Source: Chaenocephalus aceratus
Lineage: Eukaryota > Chordata > Actinopteri > Perciformes > Channichthyidae
Length of the DNA stretch: 64,000 bases
Assembly (NCBI GenBank): GCA_023974075.1
Contig: CM043787.1
Span: forward strand, 34,753,718-34,817,717
Direction: 5' to 3'
Shown: piece after piece, positions 18,201-30,249 of the stretch
How the letters are laid out: the number at the start of each line of letters is the position of its first letter
Position numbering within the stretch: the first letter of the stretch is position 1
Position numbers and translations under genes: made by a program
The notes under the pieces: model-generated
Told to the model about the DNA's origin: nothing
The model's database searches: none
What the model saw: the letters and a program-made list of their open reading frames with translations, nothing else

Positions 18201-21200
18201 ATGGCATAAAAAAAGAAAGCAGAGCAAATTGGTTTGTTAAAGCCAAAATGACTTTTTGGAGTTTCAGTAGTGGTTGCACTGACAGCCAAACTCTCCAGAA
18301 TGGTGTTATTAAAGAGGATATTGATTAAATGTTTCTATAAATATTCAGAAGGACTCTATTGCTAATCAATAACACCAAAGATATGACACATGGGCAAAGA
18401 TGAAAATTAAGTGAACTCCCATCATGAAAGTAAAAAACTCTTTATCAAAACTATTGGGGCAAACAAATGTGTTGATAAATGGTTAGCAAATGTCACATCC
18501 ACCCCCTGTGGTTTTGTACAATATAACTTAACTTAAAAACTAAAGGTTAATCAGGCATCTTCTCTTGTGTTATCAAGAGTATGTATCCCACTGTGTTTGT
18601 TTGTGCTATACTGTATATCACTCGCCTGTGCCATATTGTGAATACCACTTAAAATGCCGGCTTAAATTCACTAAGAGATCGCAGCATTTTGGTTTTATTC
18701 TTGACTTTTTTTGGTGACTTCAATACGAAAAAATGAAATTGTCATATATAAAACATGTAAGTGAATTGATTTTATATTCTTAACATATACAAAACAAGCA
18801 ATCAGACAGTGGGACACATTTAAATTCCGGATTGGACCACCAGAGAGTCACATTTTAACTCCCCCCACAAAAATGACATTGTGAAGAAGTTTCAAGTTTT
18901 AAAACTGTATTTGACATTTGTTGAGGTACAGGTTTACAGCAGTTTTGGAATTTGATACAAATAAACATAGTAACAATGTGGAAATGAAAATAAAGATAAC
19001 TAATTTAACAATTAAAACAAAAAATAGATGTACACACACTTGATAAATTAAACATTTGAACATGGTATAATGAAAATCTAATGCACAATGCTAAATTTGT
19101 ATAAAATGAAAATCAACAGCTCGAGAGAGAGGATAGTAGACAAAAGCTGGCAAAAGTGTGAGATGTGTTTTTGTTTGTTTTGGTCCACACAAGAGATAGC
19201 TGTGACAAAGAGAAACTGGGCTTAATACATGATCAAGAAGTCATGGTGAATCTTGCATATAAACGAGTTTCAAAACCCTTTCAACATAGAGCGTAATCAG
19301 AACTAAAGACTTTAAGAGTGTTTGTTTAAAAATAATCTCTACTTGTGGCATCTCACAATTTCCCAAAGTCCAAGATCTTTAAATGGCTTGCTTATTCAAA
19401 GCAAAGGTCAAATGCCAAAGGATACTTTACATGATACGATTATAATTTAGAAGCTGGAATCAGGTAATATTTGGTATTCTTGCTTTAGAACTGATTAAAA
19501 CGATGAATACATTTTTTTTAAAGTTGCAGATTTATTCTCTGTCGTCTACATTAGTTAACATTCTGATCAAATTTTCTTCCATAATCCTATCCTCTGTCAT
19601 CATTATAATAAGCTCAGTTTAGTTGAATCAGGGCCTTTTCCTTGCCACTTTAAATGAAGAAACTTTACAAACAGGCCGCTCTTCAAATCCAGATAACTGC
19701 AAGGCAAATGTATTCTAATCTCTTAATTCAATCTAACTGATCTTTGACCACAGAAAGCATTTTCCTTGTTAAATTGTAATCCCTAGCGGCTTCATCTCCC
19801 CAAACTAAATATGCAATTTACATACATTAGAGCGTGCGCTCTGTATAGTAGGAGCTTGAGCGCAGAAACGCTGCACCATGAATGTGTATTTGACGGTCAG
19901 GGCTTTAAGGAGACACAATCCTGCAGCAATCAAACACTGGTAGGATGCTATTTAGAGCAACATGGAAGGAGAAGGAATTTAAACAGAGTGCCTGATGTAA
20001 AATTAGACAGAGGAGAGTGGTGGACTTTGACTTACTGCTGACCTCTAACTGCTTTAATTAAATGGGGAGTTTCCTTTTCCTCTTGAGTAATAAGTAGCAG
20101 TCTCTGTGGCCCGTGGCACTGGCAGCCATCATCACCACTATTCCTGCCAGAGCAGTGAAACAGCGCCCTGCTGATTCCTGAGGTGCTGTAAATTCCCAAT
20201 CAACACCTTGCTGCAAAGTTCTGTCCATGTAGAAGGTTATTTCTGAGGTGGAAAAAGATTCATTGTGCTTTCGTTGATTAAGGAGATCCTGAATGATCGT
20301 CTGCGGTGAAGCCAGTCTGCTTTTAACAAAGCTGATGTTCCCTCATGTCTTCCCAGATGCTTCTGGGGTTTATTAGACTCAAAGGTGTTGACTTATTCAT
20401 TAACAACCAAATGAAGGGGGGGTCATGTCTTTAAGATTATAGAAAAGACCACTACCTTGCAATAATAATTTCCATCCCTGGTCTAAGAAAGTTTTCACAA
20501 TTTGAGTCAACATCTTTGATAAATCCTCCTAATATACCATATCATTATCCTTATTGAACTTGTATTTATTCTAAATATACACCAACATATTACAAAAAAT
20601 GTGTTCTTCTGACAATATAAACTCGGAGCAATAGCAATGATGTAGATGTTTTTTAAAAAAAAGGGTTTTTATTCAAGTTATTATGTGGTGTTAAAGTTAT
20701 CCCCCATTGTGAGATGTATCATAGAAAAAAACTGCACCTAGCAATAGAGCAGCCATCTGCAGGAGTAGCTGGGACCAGTCCAGACATGGAAGCAATAACA
20801 TGTATATAATGATAGACGACTTTTAAATCAATGGTGAGATATAGTTGTAAGGTTGTACTTTCACATGTGAGCATTTGATTGAGCCAGACAGCAGATTTGG
20901 TCATGTCTAAGCTTGCATTAAAAGGTGTGCCAGAGAGCATATGATGCACGTAATGCTGAAATATAACAACTATATGATCAATTCCCTAACCTAAGAGAAA
21001 CTCAGAAAAACTAAAGGATAACTCAATGTTCGACCCAAGCGTCATGGGAAGCACTATTGCAAGTTGAATGAAGCCATATGTGGCCCCAGAGAGAGCTGCA
21101 TGAATTCTGAATAAAGTGATTTAGACTTGAGTCAGCTTCAGGTGCATTGTGGTAAATGTGGTAAAAGAACATGTTGAATAAAGATGACAAAATCTCCAGT

Positions 21201-22885
21201 TTTGATTTTGATCATTGTTTTTGTAAAGGTCCATCTTCAAGGGCAATCCTGAATTGGTCCAGTGCTCTTTCAATATAATCTCACAGCTGGATTTTAAGGA
21301 TCTGCAGTACGTGGATCTGTGTTTGTGCAATTCACAATTTTTCAGGTGCGACAGGCATGTACTTTGGAGAAAGATAAAAAGGGACAAACAACTTAAGTCT
21401 TTAAAGGCTGGGATGAGAAAGGAAGGAGGAAAAACTTGTTTTTAATAAAAAAATGTATGTAATACAATGCACACTTTTAAAATGTAACATAACACAAAAC
21501 CTGCATCAATGGTTTCAAGTCTACCAATTATATTAAAAACATGTCATGTGTACTTGCTGGAAAAGAATAAGGGGTGGTAAAATATAAATTAAATATATTT
21601 AGTGTCTTTTTTGAGCAACAATGAGTGTGGCAGTGTGTGTGTTTATGTGCAGTGTGTACACCAATGGCTTGATTTTCCATTGAGTCCCACAGAAAAGCAA
21701 GAAGAAAGTGTTGCGATCAGAGGAGCCATGAATAGTCTCTACACATAAATAATTAACAGGGCTGAGTAAAGGCAAATATTTGCTCTGCAGTTTTCTGGAA
21801 AGACGTTGCTCACAGTCCCCTGAAGTGAAGGCCAGGGCTGCTAATCTAAATGTTTACTATCACTAACATGCTGTAATATCACTGCTGAATTAGGCCAGAA
21901 TACATATTTGGTAGAAACACATAGGAGAGTAGTTTGTACTTTTCCTCTGAGCATGCTCCCTGTGTACAAAGGATTTATTTTGGATATTGTCATGCAGGAC
22001 CATGTCATGAAGCACAGAGGAGCCTCCTGCTCCTTCTCCTCCTTTAGTTTGATTAATACGCCCCCGATTGGTTGCTGAGAGGACAGCTCTGATGACTGAT
22101 TACTCTGACACTCGGTCCTGTTGTTTGACTTTGTAACACCATATTGGAATCAGTCTGAGACCATCCAGATTGCTTTGTTTTTAATGACTCTCGCAGAGGG
22201 GTCATCAACATGTGATGACACCTCTTCTGTTAAACATAATCCACCATCAAGCATCCATGCATTGATGGCCATTTATAGTGTCAGTCACAAATGATAGATG
22301 CTGTCAACATCAGAATATAACATCAAATAAAGATATTTCTACACAAAAGGATTAAAACATTACCCTCTACAACCTTGTGAGGATAGACTTCATACTCCCA
22401 TGGCTGAACAAGAAAAAGGCTTTATCTATATTCGTCTCATTCGCTCTGTCATCAATACCACCTTTTTCTTATCAGGGATGAACTTTGAGAAGATAAGAAA
22501 TAGAAATGAGGAAATTAATAAAGAAACAGAGGACAAAGGATTAAAATCCTACTGAGTATCAGTTTCAATACTAAGATTTATGGTCGCTTTTTACTTTTAC
22601 TCTTTAGTCCCAGTATTTGTAAGCTAAATACACAGCGTTAAATATCAACAAAAATGTTGGTTTATTTCAGGAGATTCTGATATTTGTATATAGACCAGAC
22701 TTCTAGTCTTTCCTTTTTTTTTTCTCACCACATTTTTGAAGTAGGTAACACATAATATTAGCATGCACATCAACTTCAATATCACAGGGAATAAAGGGAC
22801 CATATGGAGCCGAAGAGCAGAGGGAACGTTTGGAGAAGCCAGGAAATGTGTTTGATTGAATTATTATCTCTCCTTAACCTTCAGC
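15261..22885. other. AT-rich non-coding DNA, no gene recognised
   Basis: No frame here resembles a known protein. A short AAGGCCA tandem occurs near 17178-17200. Blocks at 16240-16380, 17680-17830, 20080-20400 and 21950-22230 are more complex in composition and might be conserved non-coding DNA, but nothing in a single sequence proves this. Confidence 0.55.
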
Positions 22886-23264
22886 TGTTCATAATAATAA
22901 TAAATGATATTTATATAGCGCCTTTCAAGGGACCCAAGGTCGCTGTACATGGTGGACAAACAACACAAACAGACAATCAAAGGGCAAACAAAAAATAAAG
23001 GAAGTCGGGGGACCAAGAAAGGGCTAGGGCCCGAGGGCCAGGGTGAACAGGTGTGTTTTGAATGATGATTTGAAGATGTCCAGGGAGGCAGCATTACGGA
23101 TCTTGGCAGGAAGTGCATTCCAGAGGGTGGGGGCCGCAACACTGAACGCCCTGTCACCAACAGTTCGGAGGCGAGAGCGGGGGATGGAGAGCAGGCCCGT
23201 ATCTGAGGACCGCAGACTCAGAGAAGAGGTGTAGGGATGGAGGAGGTCCGATAAGTACTGGGGG

Positions 23265-23416
23265 AAGGGGCGCCGTAAGGGGGTATAAGGTTAGGACGAT
23301 TCTAAGGGCCCATGACTGACAGGGGCCCAAACTATTTTAGAACATTAAGAAAAAAATGTTTAAGTAACCAATGTGATATCTTTTCATGGGGCCCAAAATC
23401 CCTGGCGGCGCCCCTG
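23265..23416. mobile_element. 152-bp hAT MITE inside the LINE
   Basis: The ends are AAGGGGCGCC and GGCGCCCCTG, near-perfect inverses of the common hAT terminus CAGGGGCGCC. The 8-bp sequence ACTGGGGG flanks both sides (23257-23264 and 23417-23424), and removing the insert restores the LINE sequence. Confidence 0.85.
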
Positions 23417-23668
23417 ACTGGGGGGCGAGGGTTTGGAGGGACTTGTACGTGAGGAGGAGTGTTTTGTAATGAATCCGGGACTTGACCGGCAGCCAGTGTA
23501 GGTGGTTGAGGGTGGGGGTGATATGTTGCCATGGCTTGGTGCGGGTGAGAAGCCTGGCGGCAGAGTTCTGGACGTATTGGAGCCGGTCCAGGGTTTTGCT
23601 GGGAACCCCGGACAGGACTCCATTGCAGTAGTCCAGACGGGATGTGATGAAGGCGTGTATAAGTGTTT

Positions 23669-23911
23669 ACACACGGCATCTATTGCACGTCTGTCCGTCC
23701 TGGGAGAGAGATCCCTCCTCTGTTGCTCTCCCTGAGGTTTCTCCCATTTTCCCCTTTAAACTGTGGGTTTTCTCTGGAAGTTTTTCCTTGTACGATGTGA
23801 GGGTCTAAGGACAGAGGGTGTCATATTGTCATACTGATATTCTGTACACACTGTGAAGACCACTGAGACAAATGTAACATTTGTGATATTGGGCTATATA
23901 AATAAACATTG
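23669..23911 (+). mobile_element. Truncated non-LTR retrotransposon 3' end inserted in the LINE
   Basis: Its sequence (ACACACGGCATCTATTGCAC, then CTGTCCGTCCTGGGAGAG and a CTATATAAATAAA tail) matches 34436-34720. AAGTGTTT flanks it at 23661-23668 and 23912-23919, an 8-bp duplication, and the host LINE continues on both sides. Confidence 0.85.
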
Positions 23912-24089
23912 AAGTGTTTCTGCCACAGAGTCAGACAGTGAAGGCCGGAGTCTGGCAATGTTTTTGAGATGGTAGAAGGCGGATTTGGTAATAGATTTGA
24001 TGTGCGCCTGGAAAGAGAGGGTGGTGTCCAGGATGACTCCCAGGTTGCCATAACGATAAAGACTGCTTCAACAGCGACAGGTAACAAGG

Positions 24090-25655
24090 CTAACGATCTC
24101 AGATACTAGTTTTTGTGACAGAAATTGACACTTTATATATTAATTTCTCATACATGTCAACCAAAGGTTCCCCCTCCTATTTCTGGAAATCATATAGGTG
24201 AGGGCCAGAGACAGAGATATAGGGTACATTTTAAACAGGCAGCAATTAAATGATGTGGAGATTGTGTGGCTGTTGGCTGGATTCAGTTACTTCTTAGAAA
24301 TGAAAAAGAATGTAGAGGGTCCCCATCTAATCATAGCCCATTTAATTGCACTTCCAGGTCTGGGATTGTGTGCCAAAGTTCAGTTACCTTTGAATGCATA
24401 ATCACAACCAGATATACTCTTTCCATGTAAAAGGAACACACAAAACTATATCAGATGGTGTGCAAATGAGCCACCATATGCTGCTAGGATGTTTTTTTGT
24501 TCAAATGTGTCATCATGTGGTCTTCGTGCAGGATTGTTTACCACGGGTCCATGAAAAACCCTCCTCTACCTGCCTTGTCTTGCTTTAACCTTCACAGCTC
24601 TCCAAGTGTCAAAGCACTCATACAGTACACCTATCGATATTATCACCTTCCTCTTCCCTCCATGTATCCCCCTCCATGCATCCACCCTCCCACACCTTCT
24701 CTAAGGTTCATTCCCACATTGCAGTATCACCTGAGCCTGCTGTGAACTCACATTATGCTTTGCTGCTCTCAGTTCTCAGCTCTGGTCTCACATAGGAATC
24801 TGTGTTCAGTCCATGAAGCAGCATCTCCTCCTGCTGGTGGGAAGAGGAAAGCACATTTTAGAGTCTCTACCTTCTTGTTAGACGACTGGATGTGAAGGAG
24901 ACAAAATACCTTTTTTTTAAAACAGTAGTTTTAAACCTTGTTTCACAACTTTGTACTTTGGTCAGATCAGGTTGATGCTGAGGTTTACAAGCTACAGGTG
25001 CATATGATAACTTGGTGGCATGAATCATCTTATTCTAGGGGCAGCAATATATATAAATATAAATAAATAAAGATTGAGATAAGACAATCTCTACCTTTTT
25101 ACAATATCATCCTTCAAGCAAGGAAAGATAAAGCTTCCTCCTGGTTGTGTTTTTTTGCAGTTTGCTAATTTGTAGGTGCAAAGGTTATTGTGCAGGTAAT
25201 GTCTTTGTGATACACAGAGAGTAGCAGACGTGTTCAGAGTTGTTTTAAGTATCCAGGAAAATCCGGTCAAACCTCTCAGAGAGCTGGACAGCATACAAAG
25301 AGTGTGCTTGTCTCAAATGTTCTTCTTTGTGGTGGGTCAGACCAGTCAGACTGTGAGGGAGACTAGGGATTGTAATTTCTGTTCTGCCACTTGATCTCAT
25401 CCATTGCACCAGACAAAGAATAACCTTTTTTAATGTTGTCTCTTGGATCAGTTTATTTTCTTGCTTTTCTGCATCTGTAGTTTAGTCTAAGTGGTCTGGC
25501 TTAAGGGAGAATTTGATTATAATATCAGGATGTGGTGAAGCCTTGACAGTCGGATGGTTGCCTGCTGAACTTAATGGACCATTTTGGCAGTAGCCGGAGG
25601 ACCAGAGGTCTGCACTGATTCAACTCTGCCTCACAGCACAGCAAAGACAGTCATA
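24090..25655. other. Non-coding DNA, nothing recognised
   Basis: No coding frame or repeat family that I recognise. A C/T-rich stretch lies at about 24640-24720. Confidence 0.5.
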
Positions 25656-26104
25656 GCATACCCAGCTAGCAATGTTTGGTTCTAAAAACATTCTGATGTT
25701 ACATTCATTGTTCGAGGAATGTTTTCAGCGGGAAGTTTTATTTTGGTTCCCAGAACGTTCTTCTGGAAGGTAGGATAACGTTCTCTAAAAACATTCTTAA
25801 AATGTTTGGTGATAACCTTCTTAACATTTTTTGATAACATTGTTAGAACATTATGCCCTACTATAATTAAAACGTTTTCAGCTGTACCTTTTATTTTGGT
25901 TCCCAGAATGTTCTTCTGAAAGGTAGGATAACTTTCTCTAAAAACATTCTTAAAATGCTTGGTAATAACCTTTTTTAAATGTTTTTGATAACATTGTTAG
26001 AACATTATGCCCTACTATTCTTAAAACGTTTTCAGCTGCAAGTTAGGCTTTTTTATTAGAATGTTATTATTTTAGAGTATGATAACGTGCTTTATCGTTC
26101 CGAA

Positions 26105-26765
26105 TTACCAGAAGTCTTTTCTTTTTTTATAAATGCGACCAACAGCTAGTACAAGTCACTGTCGGTGTCACATGTACAGGAGGGGACCCAGAATCAGACT
26201 CGGATTGTGAAAGTAACATTTGTTTATTAGAAAAGGGGAGCTGGGAGTGGAGGTTGGTTATGGCGGCAGTGGGAAACAGTTGTTCCAGGGTGGGTAGAGA
26301 GGCCTGGCTGGTCTTGGGAGTGTGGGAAGGCCTTGGATTCCTCCTGGGAGAGACATAAGAATGAGTGTGAGGCAAAAGCAGGCAAAGTTGTCAAAGAATA
26401 TGCTGGTAAAAAGCTAGAGCGGCACGCAACAAACCGTTCACGGCAACAATCTGGCAGGGAATGAGTGCAGGCTGCAGGTTTTCATAGTGTGGCTGATGAG
26501 CAGGTTGCAGGTTTGGTTGATTGGCGATTGCTTCCAGCCGTGTCGAGCAGACCAGCAGGCAGAGAGAGAGACACACAGTAGAAGCAAACACATACAAACA
26601 CTCACCCCCTGATCCCACCGGAAGCGTCTGCGCTGCGCTGCGACCTCCTCCTGCGTCATAACCCACCAGGCGCGTTTCAAAACGTTGCGGAAGCGGAGCG
26701 TCGTGTGTGCAGCCTCGCAGTATTCCACCAGACTGAATGAGTGAATATTGGCATGCATATTCATT
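26105..26765. repeat. Insert in the loop of the fold-back element
   Basis: This 660-bp segment has higher GC than its surroundings. It holds TGTCACATGTACAGGAGGGG and GACCCAGAATCAGACTCGG, phrases that look like the inverse of the 3' end of the repeat at 28394-28800. A nested dispersed repeat is likely; its borders are not clear. Confidence 0.45.
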
Positions 26766-27346
26766 GTCTCAATGCGCTCATACATCTTAAGAAAGTTATC
26801 ACCAAAAATGTTAAGAATGTTTTTAGAGAACGTTATCCTACCTTTCAGAAGAACATTCTGGGAACCAAACTAAAACTTGCCGCTGAAAACGTTTTAAGAA
26901 TAGTAGGGCATAATGTTCTAACAATGTTATCATCCACATTTTAAGAAGGTTATCAAAAACATATTAAGAAGGTTATCAAAAACATTTCATGAAGGTTATT
27001 ACCAAGCATTTCAAGAATGTTTTTAGAGAACGTTATCCTACCTTTCAGAAGAACATTCTGGGAACCAAAATAAAACGTCCCGCTGAAAACATTCCTAGAA
27101 CAACGAATGGTAACAAACATTTCTAGCTGGGAACTCAAAAATGCCACCGCAAACATGCTATATCTGTTTACAGCTAATCATGAATTACGTGCTTATTTTT
27201 TTCAAAAGGAAAATATGGTGACATCAGATTTTTTTTCAAACAAATTCAACAAGTTTGTTTTTTAAAGAGCTCTAGAAATAAATCTGACGTTGACCATGTC
27301 CGTGTTAATATTTGCCATAACATGAACGTTTTATAAAAAAAAGAAT

Positions 27347-27830
27347 AACATCCTGAAAACATTTTCAGAATGTTGCTTGGAGAATGTTCTTCATTTGTTA
27401 TCATGGGAACGTTTTATAAAGAACATCTTTAATGTGTTACCCCAACAATGCCCAAAACACACCCTTAGAATTTTGCAGGCAAAACGTTCCACCTTTGTTA
27501 ACATATCACATTAAAGGAATGTTTTATAAAACACTTTCTGTCATCTCAGGCCTTAATAACATCCTGAAATCAATTTCAGAATGTTGCTTTGAAAATGTTC
27601 TTCATTTGTTATCATGTAACATTGAGGGAACGTTTTATAAAGAACATATTTAATGTGTTATCAAACAAGGTCCAAAACACATTCTTAGAATGTTGCAGGC
27701 AAAACGTTCCACCTTTGTTAACATATCACATTAAAGGAACGTTTTATAAAAATACTTTCTGTCATCTCAGGCCTTGATAACATCCTCAAAACATCCTCTG
27801 AATTTTGCAGTTAAAACGTTATGTCTTAGT
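27347..27830. repeat. About 2.3 tandem units of 210-220 bp
   Basis: AACATCCTGAAA (27347), AACATCCTGAAA (27558) and AACATCCTCAAAA (27779) mark unit starts. AACGTTCCACCTTTGTTAAC occurs at 27484 and 27703. They belong to the right half of the fold-back element. Confidence 0.8.
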
Positions 27831-28393
27831 TAACCTTAAACCTTATAGGAACATTATTTGAAAAAATAAACATCCTAAAAAGGTTCTTTGAACATCAGAT
27901 TAAAACGTTTCTTTAAAACCGTATTAGAACCTGTAGGTAACGTTAGCCAAAGTTGTGAGAACATCCCCCGCTAGCTGGGTAAACGTTGTATTATAAACAG
28001 ACATTATTTTCAAACATTATTTAAATCATTAACATAAAAATATTGTTTACTTAACTCTTACTGTACGAAATAGTATTATTATAGTAATATTGTTTCTGTT
28101 ATGCCTTGCTGTTCAGTGATTGCAGAGTCAGTCCCAAAATAAATGATCAGATATGTTAGATATCATATACATATCTTATAATTAGATTACAATAATTCTT
28201 TGTTCGGACTGGTATAAAGGCTTTTCCTTTATATGAAAGTAACTTTAATGTCTGCACACAAAAACCTAATCTCTTTATCTCATGCACCTATCTGTCTCTC
28301 ATTCTATAATCCTATTCTTGTTTTCCTGATTTTATCAACATCGATAAAGCGTGCCAGTGCACTCAGACAGCACTCATCAATGACATGCTAACA

Positions 28394-28800
28394 GTGTCAC
28401 GATATTCATGTTACGTCACGTTTTTATGTCTAGGTTTGGGTGTTTTGCTGTTCTCCCTGTCATGTTTTCCTCCTGGTTTATTGTCTGGTCCTTTTCCCTG
28501 TGTTTTTCCTCCTGTCGTTAGTTTCCCTGGTGTGTCTAGTTGTCTGATTGTGTTCACCTGTGGCCCTTGTGTTTCTCCTCCCCTGCCCGGCTGTTTCTCG
28601 TCTTGTGATTACCCCTCCCTGTATTTAGTCTTGTCTCTTCCTGTGTTCAGTGTTGGATCGTCTTTTGTTTGTGACCGAGTTCACCGTGGAGTGTTTTGTT
28701 TGTCCATGTGATATGTAAGATAAGAGCCCTTGAAATAAAGGTATTATTAGTGTTATCTGCGTTTGGGTCCTACCTGCTTCACTCCTCGTATCAAACAGGA
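28394..28800 (+). repeat. Unclassified dispersed repeat, pyrimidine-rich
   Basis: It begins near GTGTCACGATATTCATG, is strongly C/T-rich, includes AATAAAGGTATTATTAG and ends around TTTGGGTCCTACCTGC. The layout resembles a short LTR or non-autonomous element common in fish, and part of the end recurs inverted at 26163-26200. No flanking duplication is visible, and the 108-codon frame inside looks like chance. Confidence 0.45.
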
Positions 28801-28845
28801 CAGCTTTGAGTGCCAACAATAGCCATGATGTTTTTACGCTGCTAT

Positions 28846-29085
28846 GGACAATCTTGCACTAATGTACATTCCCAAAGATATTGAAGTGACTGTTATTTTG
28901 TATATATATTGATTGTTGTTGTGTTTTTATCTTAATGTGTGCATATGTGTCTGGTGTGTGTATATTTAGGATATACATATTTGTATTGTATTTTTGTATT
29001 CGGGATTGTTGGAAACGTTACTTCGATCTGTCTGTACACACAAACTGAAAATTGACATTAAAGTTGACTTTTTGACTTTGATGTG
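28846..29085 (+). repeat. LINE 3' tail-like repeat
   Basis: It ends ACATTAAAGTTGACTTTTTG followed by ACTTTGATG, a short TTGACTTT-type tail typical of non-LTR retrotransposon 3' ends in fish. Only the 3' region is present. Confidence 0.45.
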
Positions 29086-29574
29086 AGCAGCAGGGGAGGT
29101 TTCTACCATCTATATAATACATATACAGTATTTATCATGGTATTTCTTTTCTGGATCTGACAATTATTTAAAATATAATGATAAATACTGAACCCTCATG
29201 TGTTAAATACCTTAGCAGATGTCTGTTGGTCTCACAGAGCTCTTTCAAGTGGCTCGCCTGCTTCCCCCACAGACTGGCACCGAGGTGTACAGACATGCTG
29301 ATGCTGCCAATGTGCCCACAGCATACCAGAGGCACCTGTCCGCACTCCATGAAGAAGAACAACCAAGGAGTGGAGTGTTGAGAGCTTGAGACGGGAAAAC
29401 ACTCACATGAACACACAAACATACAAACACATCATTACACACACATTATTTTGTTAACTGGATGTAAAATAGTGTAGTGGTGGTGTAATATTAAAGCTTC
29501 AGTTATTATTGCATCTTTGCAACCAGCATTGTTCATTTGGGTGGAACAGAACAAAAATAACATTGGCGAAAAGG

Positions 29575-30240
29575 TAAGGCAAGGCTATATATATAGCACC
29601 TTTCAACACAAGGCAATTGTGCTATACAAAAATGAAAGACATTAAGAAAATGGCATTTAAAAACAGTCATTAAAAAACAAAGATAATAAAATAAACATTA
29701 AAAGAAAAAAATACATAGATAAAAGTTACAGTGCAGTCTAAGATATGAATAGTTCAATTAAAAGCAACGGCAAAAAGAAAAGTCTTCAGCCTGGATTTAA
29801 AAGTAGTCAGAGTTGCAGCGGACCTGCAGGTTTCTGGGAGTTTGTTCCAGATGTTTGGAGCATAATAACTGAACGCTGCTTCTCCATGTTTAGTTCTGAC
29901 TCTGGGGACAGAAAGCTGACCAGTCCCTGAAGACCTGAGAGATCTGGATGGTTCATAATTTAGCAGGAGGTCAGAAATGTATTTTGGGCCTAAACCATTC
30001 AGTGCTTTATAAACCAGCAGCAATATTTTTTAAATCAATTATTTGACACACAGGAAGCGAGTGTAAAGACTTCAGAACAGGAGTGATGTGATCCACTTTC
30101 TTAGTGTTAGTGAGGACTCGAGCAGCAGCGTTCTGAATCAGCTGCAGCTTTCTGATAGATTTTTTAGTGAGACTTGCAAAGACACCATTGCAGTAGTCGA
30201 GTCTACTGAAGATAAAAGCAAGTAATTGAAACAAATTAAA
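29575..30240 (-). mobile_element. L2-like LINE 3' fragment (ORF2 C-terminus), antisense
   Basis: The minus strand reads [33 protein letters not shown], then SRSLRSSGTGQL and IWNKLPETCRSAATL, the same conserved C-terminal block as at 22890-24065 but of a different subfamily. The A-rich region 29640-29730 and GCTATATATATAGCACC near 29585 mark its 3' side. One frame break lies near 30020. It is 5'-truncated and lacks the RT catalytic region. Confidence 0.85.
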
Positions 30241-30249
30241 ATATATTTC

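Larger units (their letters stand above)
22890..24065 (-). mobile_element. L2-like LINE 3' fragment (ORF2 C-terminus), antisense
   Basis: On the minus strand, pieces of the conserved C-terminal region of L2/CR1-type ORF2 can be read in order: [43 protein letters not shown] and WNALPAKIRN, ending in FKTHLFTLAL. The tail at 22890-22925 (plus: ATAATAATAAATGATATTTA) is the LINE 3' end. The fragment is 5'-truncated, carries frame breaks and is interrupted twice (23265-23416 and 23669-23911). It is a dead copy. Confidence 0.85.
25661..27979. mobile_element. 2.3-kb fold-back TIR element with AACGTT repeats
   Basis: It starts CCCAGCTAGC and ends GCTAGCTGGG, flanked by TA on both sides (25659-25660 and 27980-27981). 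Two long inverted arms, about 25690-26060 and 26770-27130, share phrases such as GGTAGGATAACGTTCTCT and AACATTATGCCCTACTAT, so the strand can fold back on itself. Between the arms sits unrelated DNA (26105-26765). To the right are tandem units of about 210-220 bp. No transposase frame is present. A TA duplication would suit the Tc1/mariner group, but the family is uncertain. Confidence 0.7.

Noticed and set aside
25661..27830. CRISPR-like spaced repeats
   Set aside because: Repeats are long, diverged and part of a fold-back transposon in an animal genome.
28385..28711. 108-codon frame resembling a secreted hydrophobic protein
   Set aside because: It lies in a pyrimidine-rich dispersed repeat, which gives Leu/Ser/Phe/Pro-rich translations.
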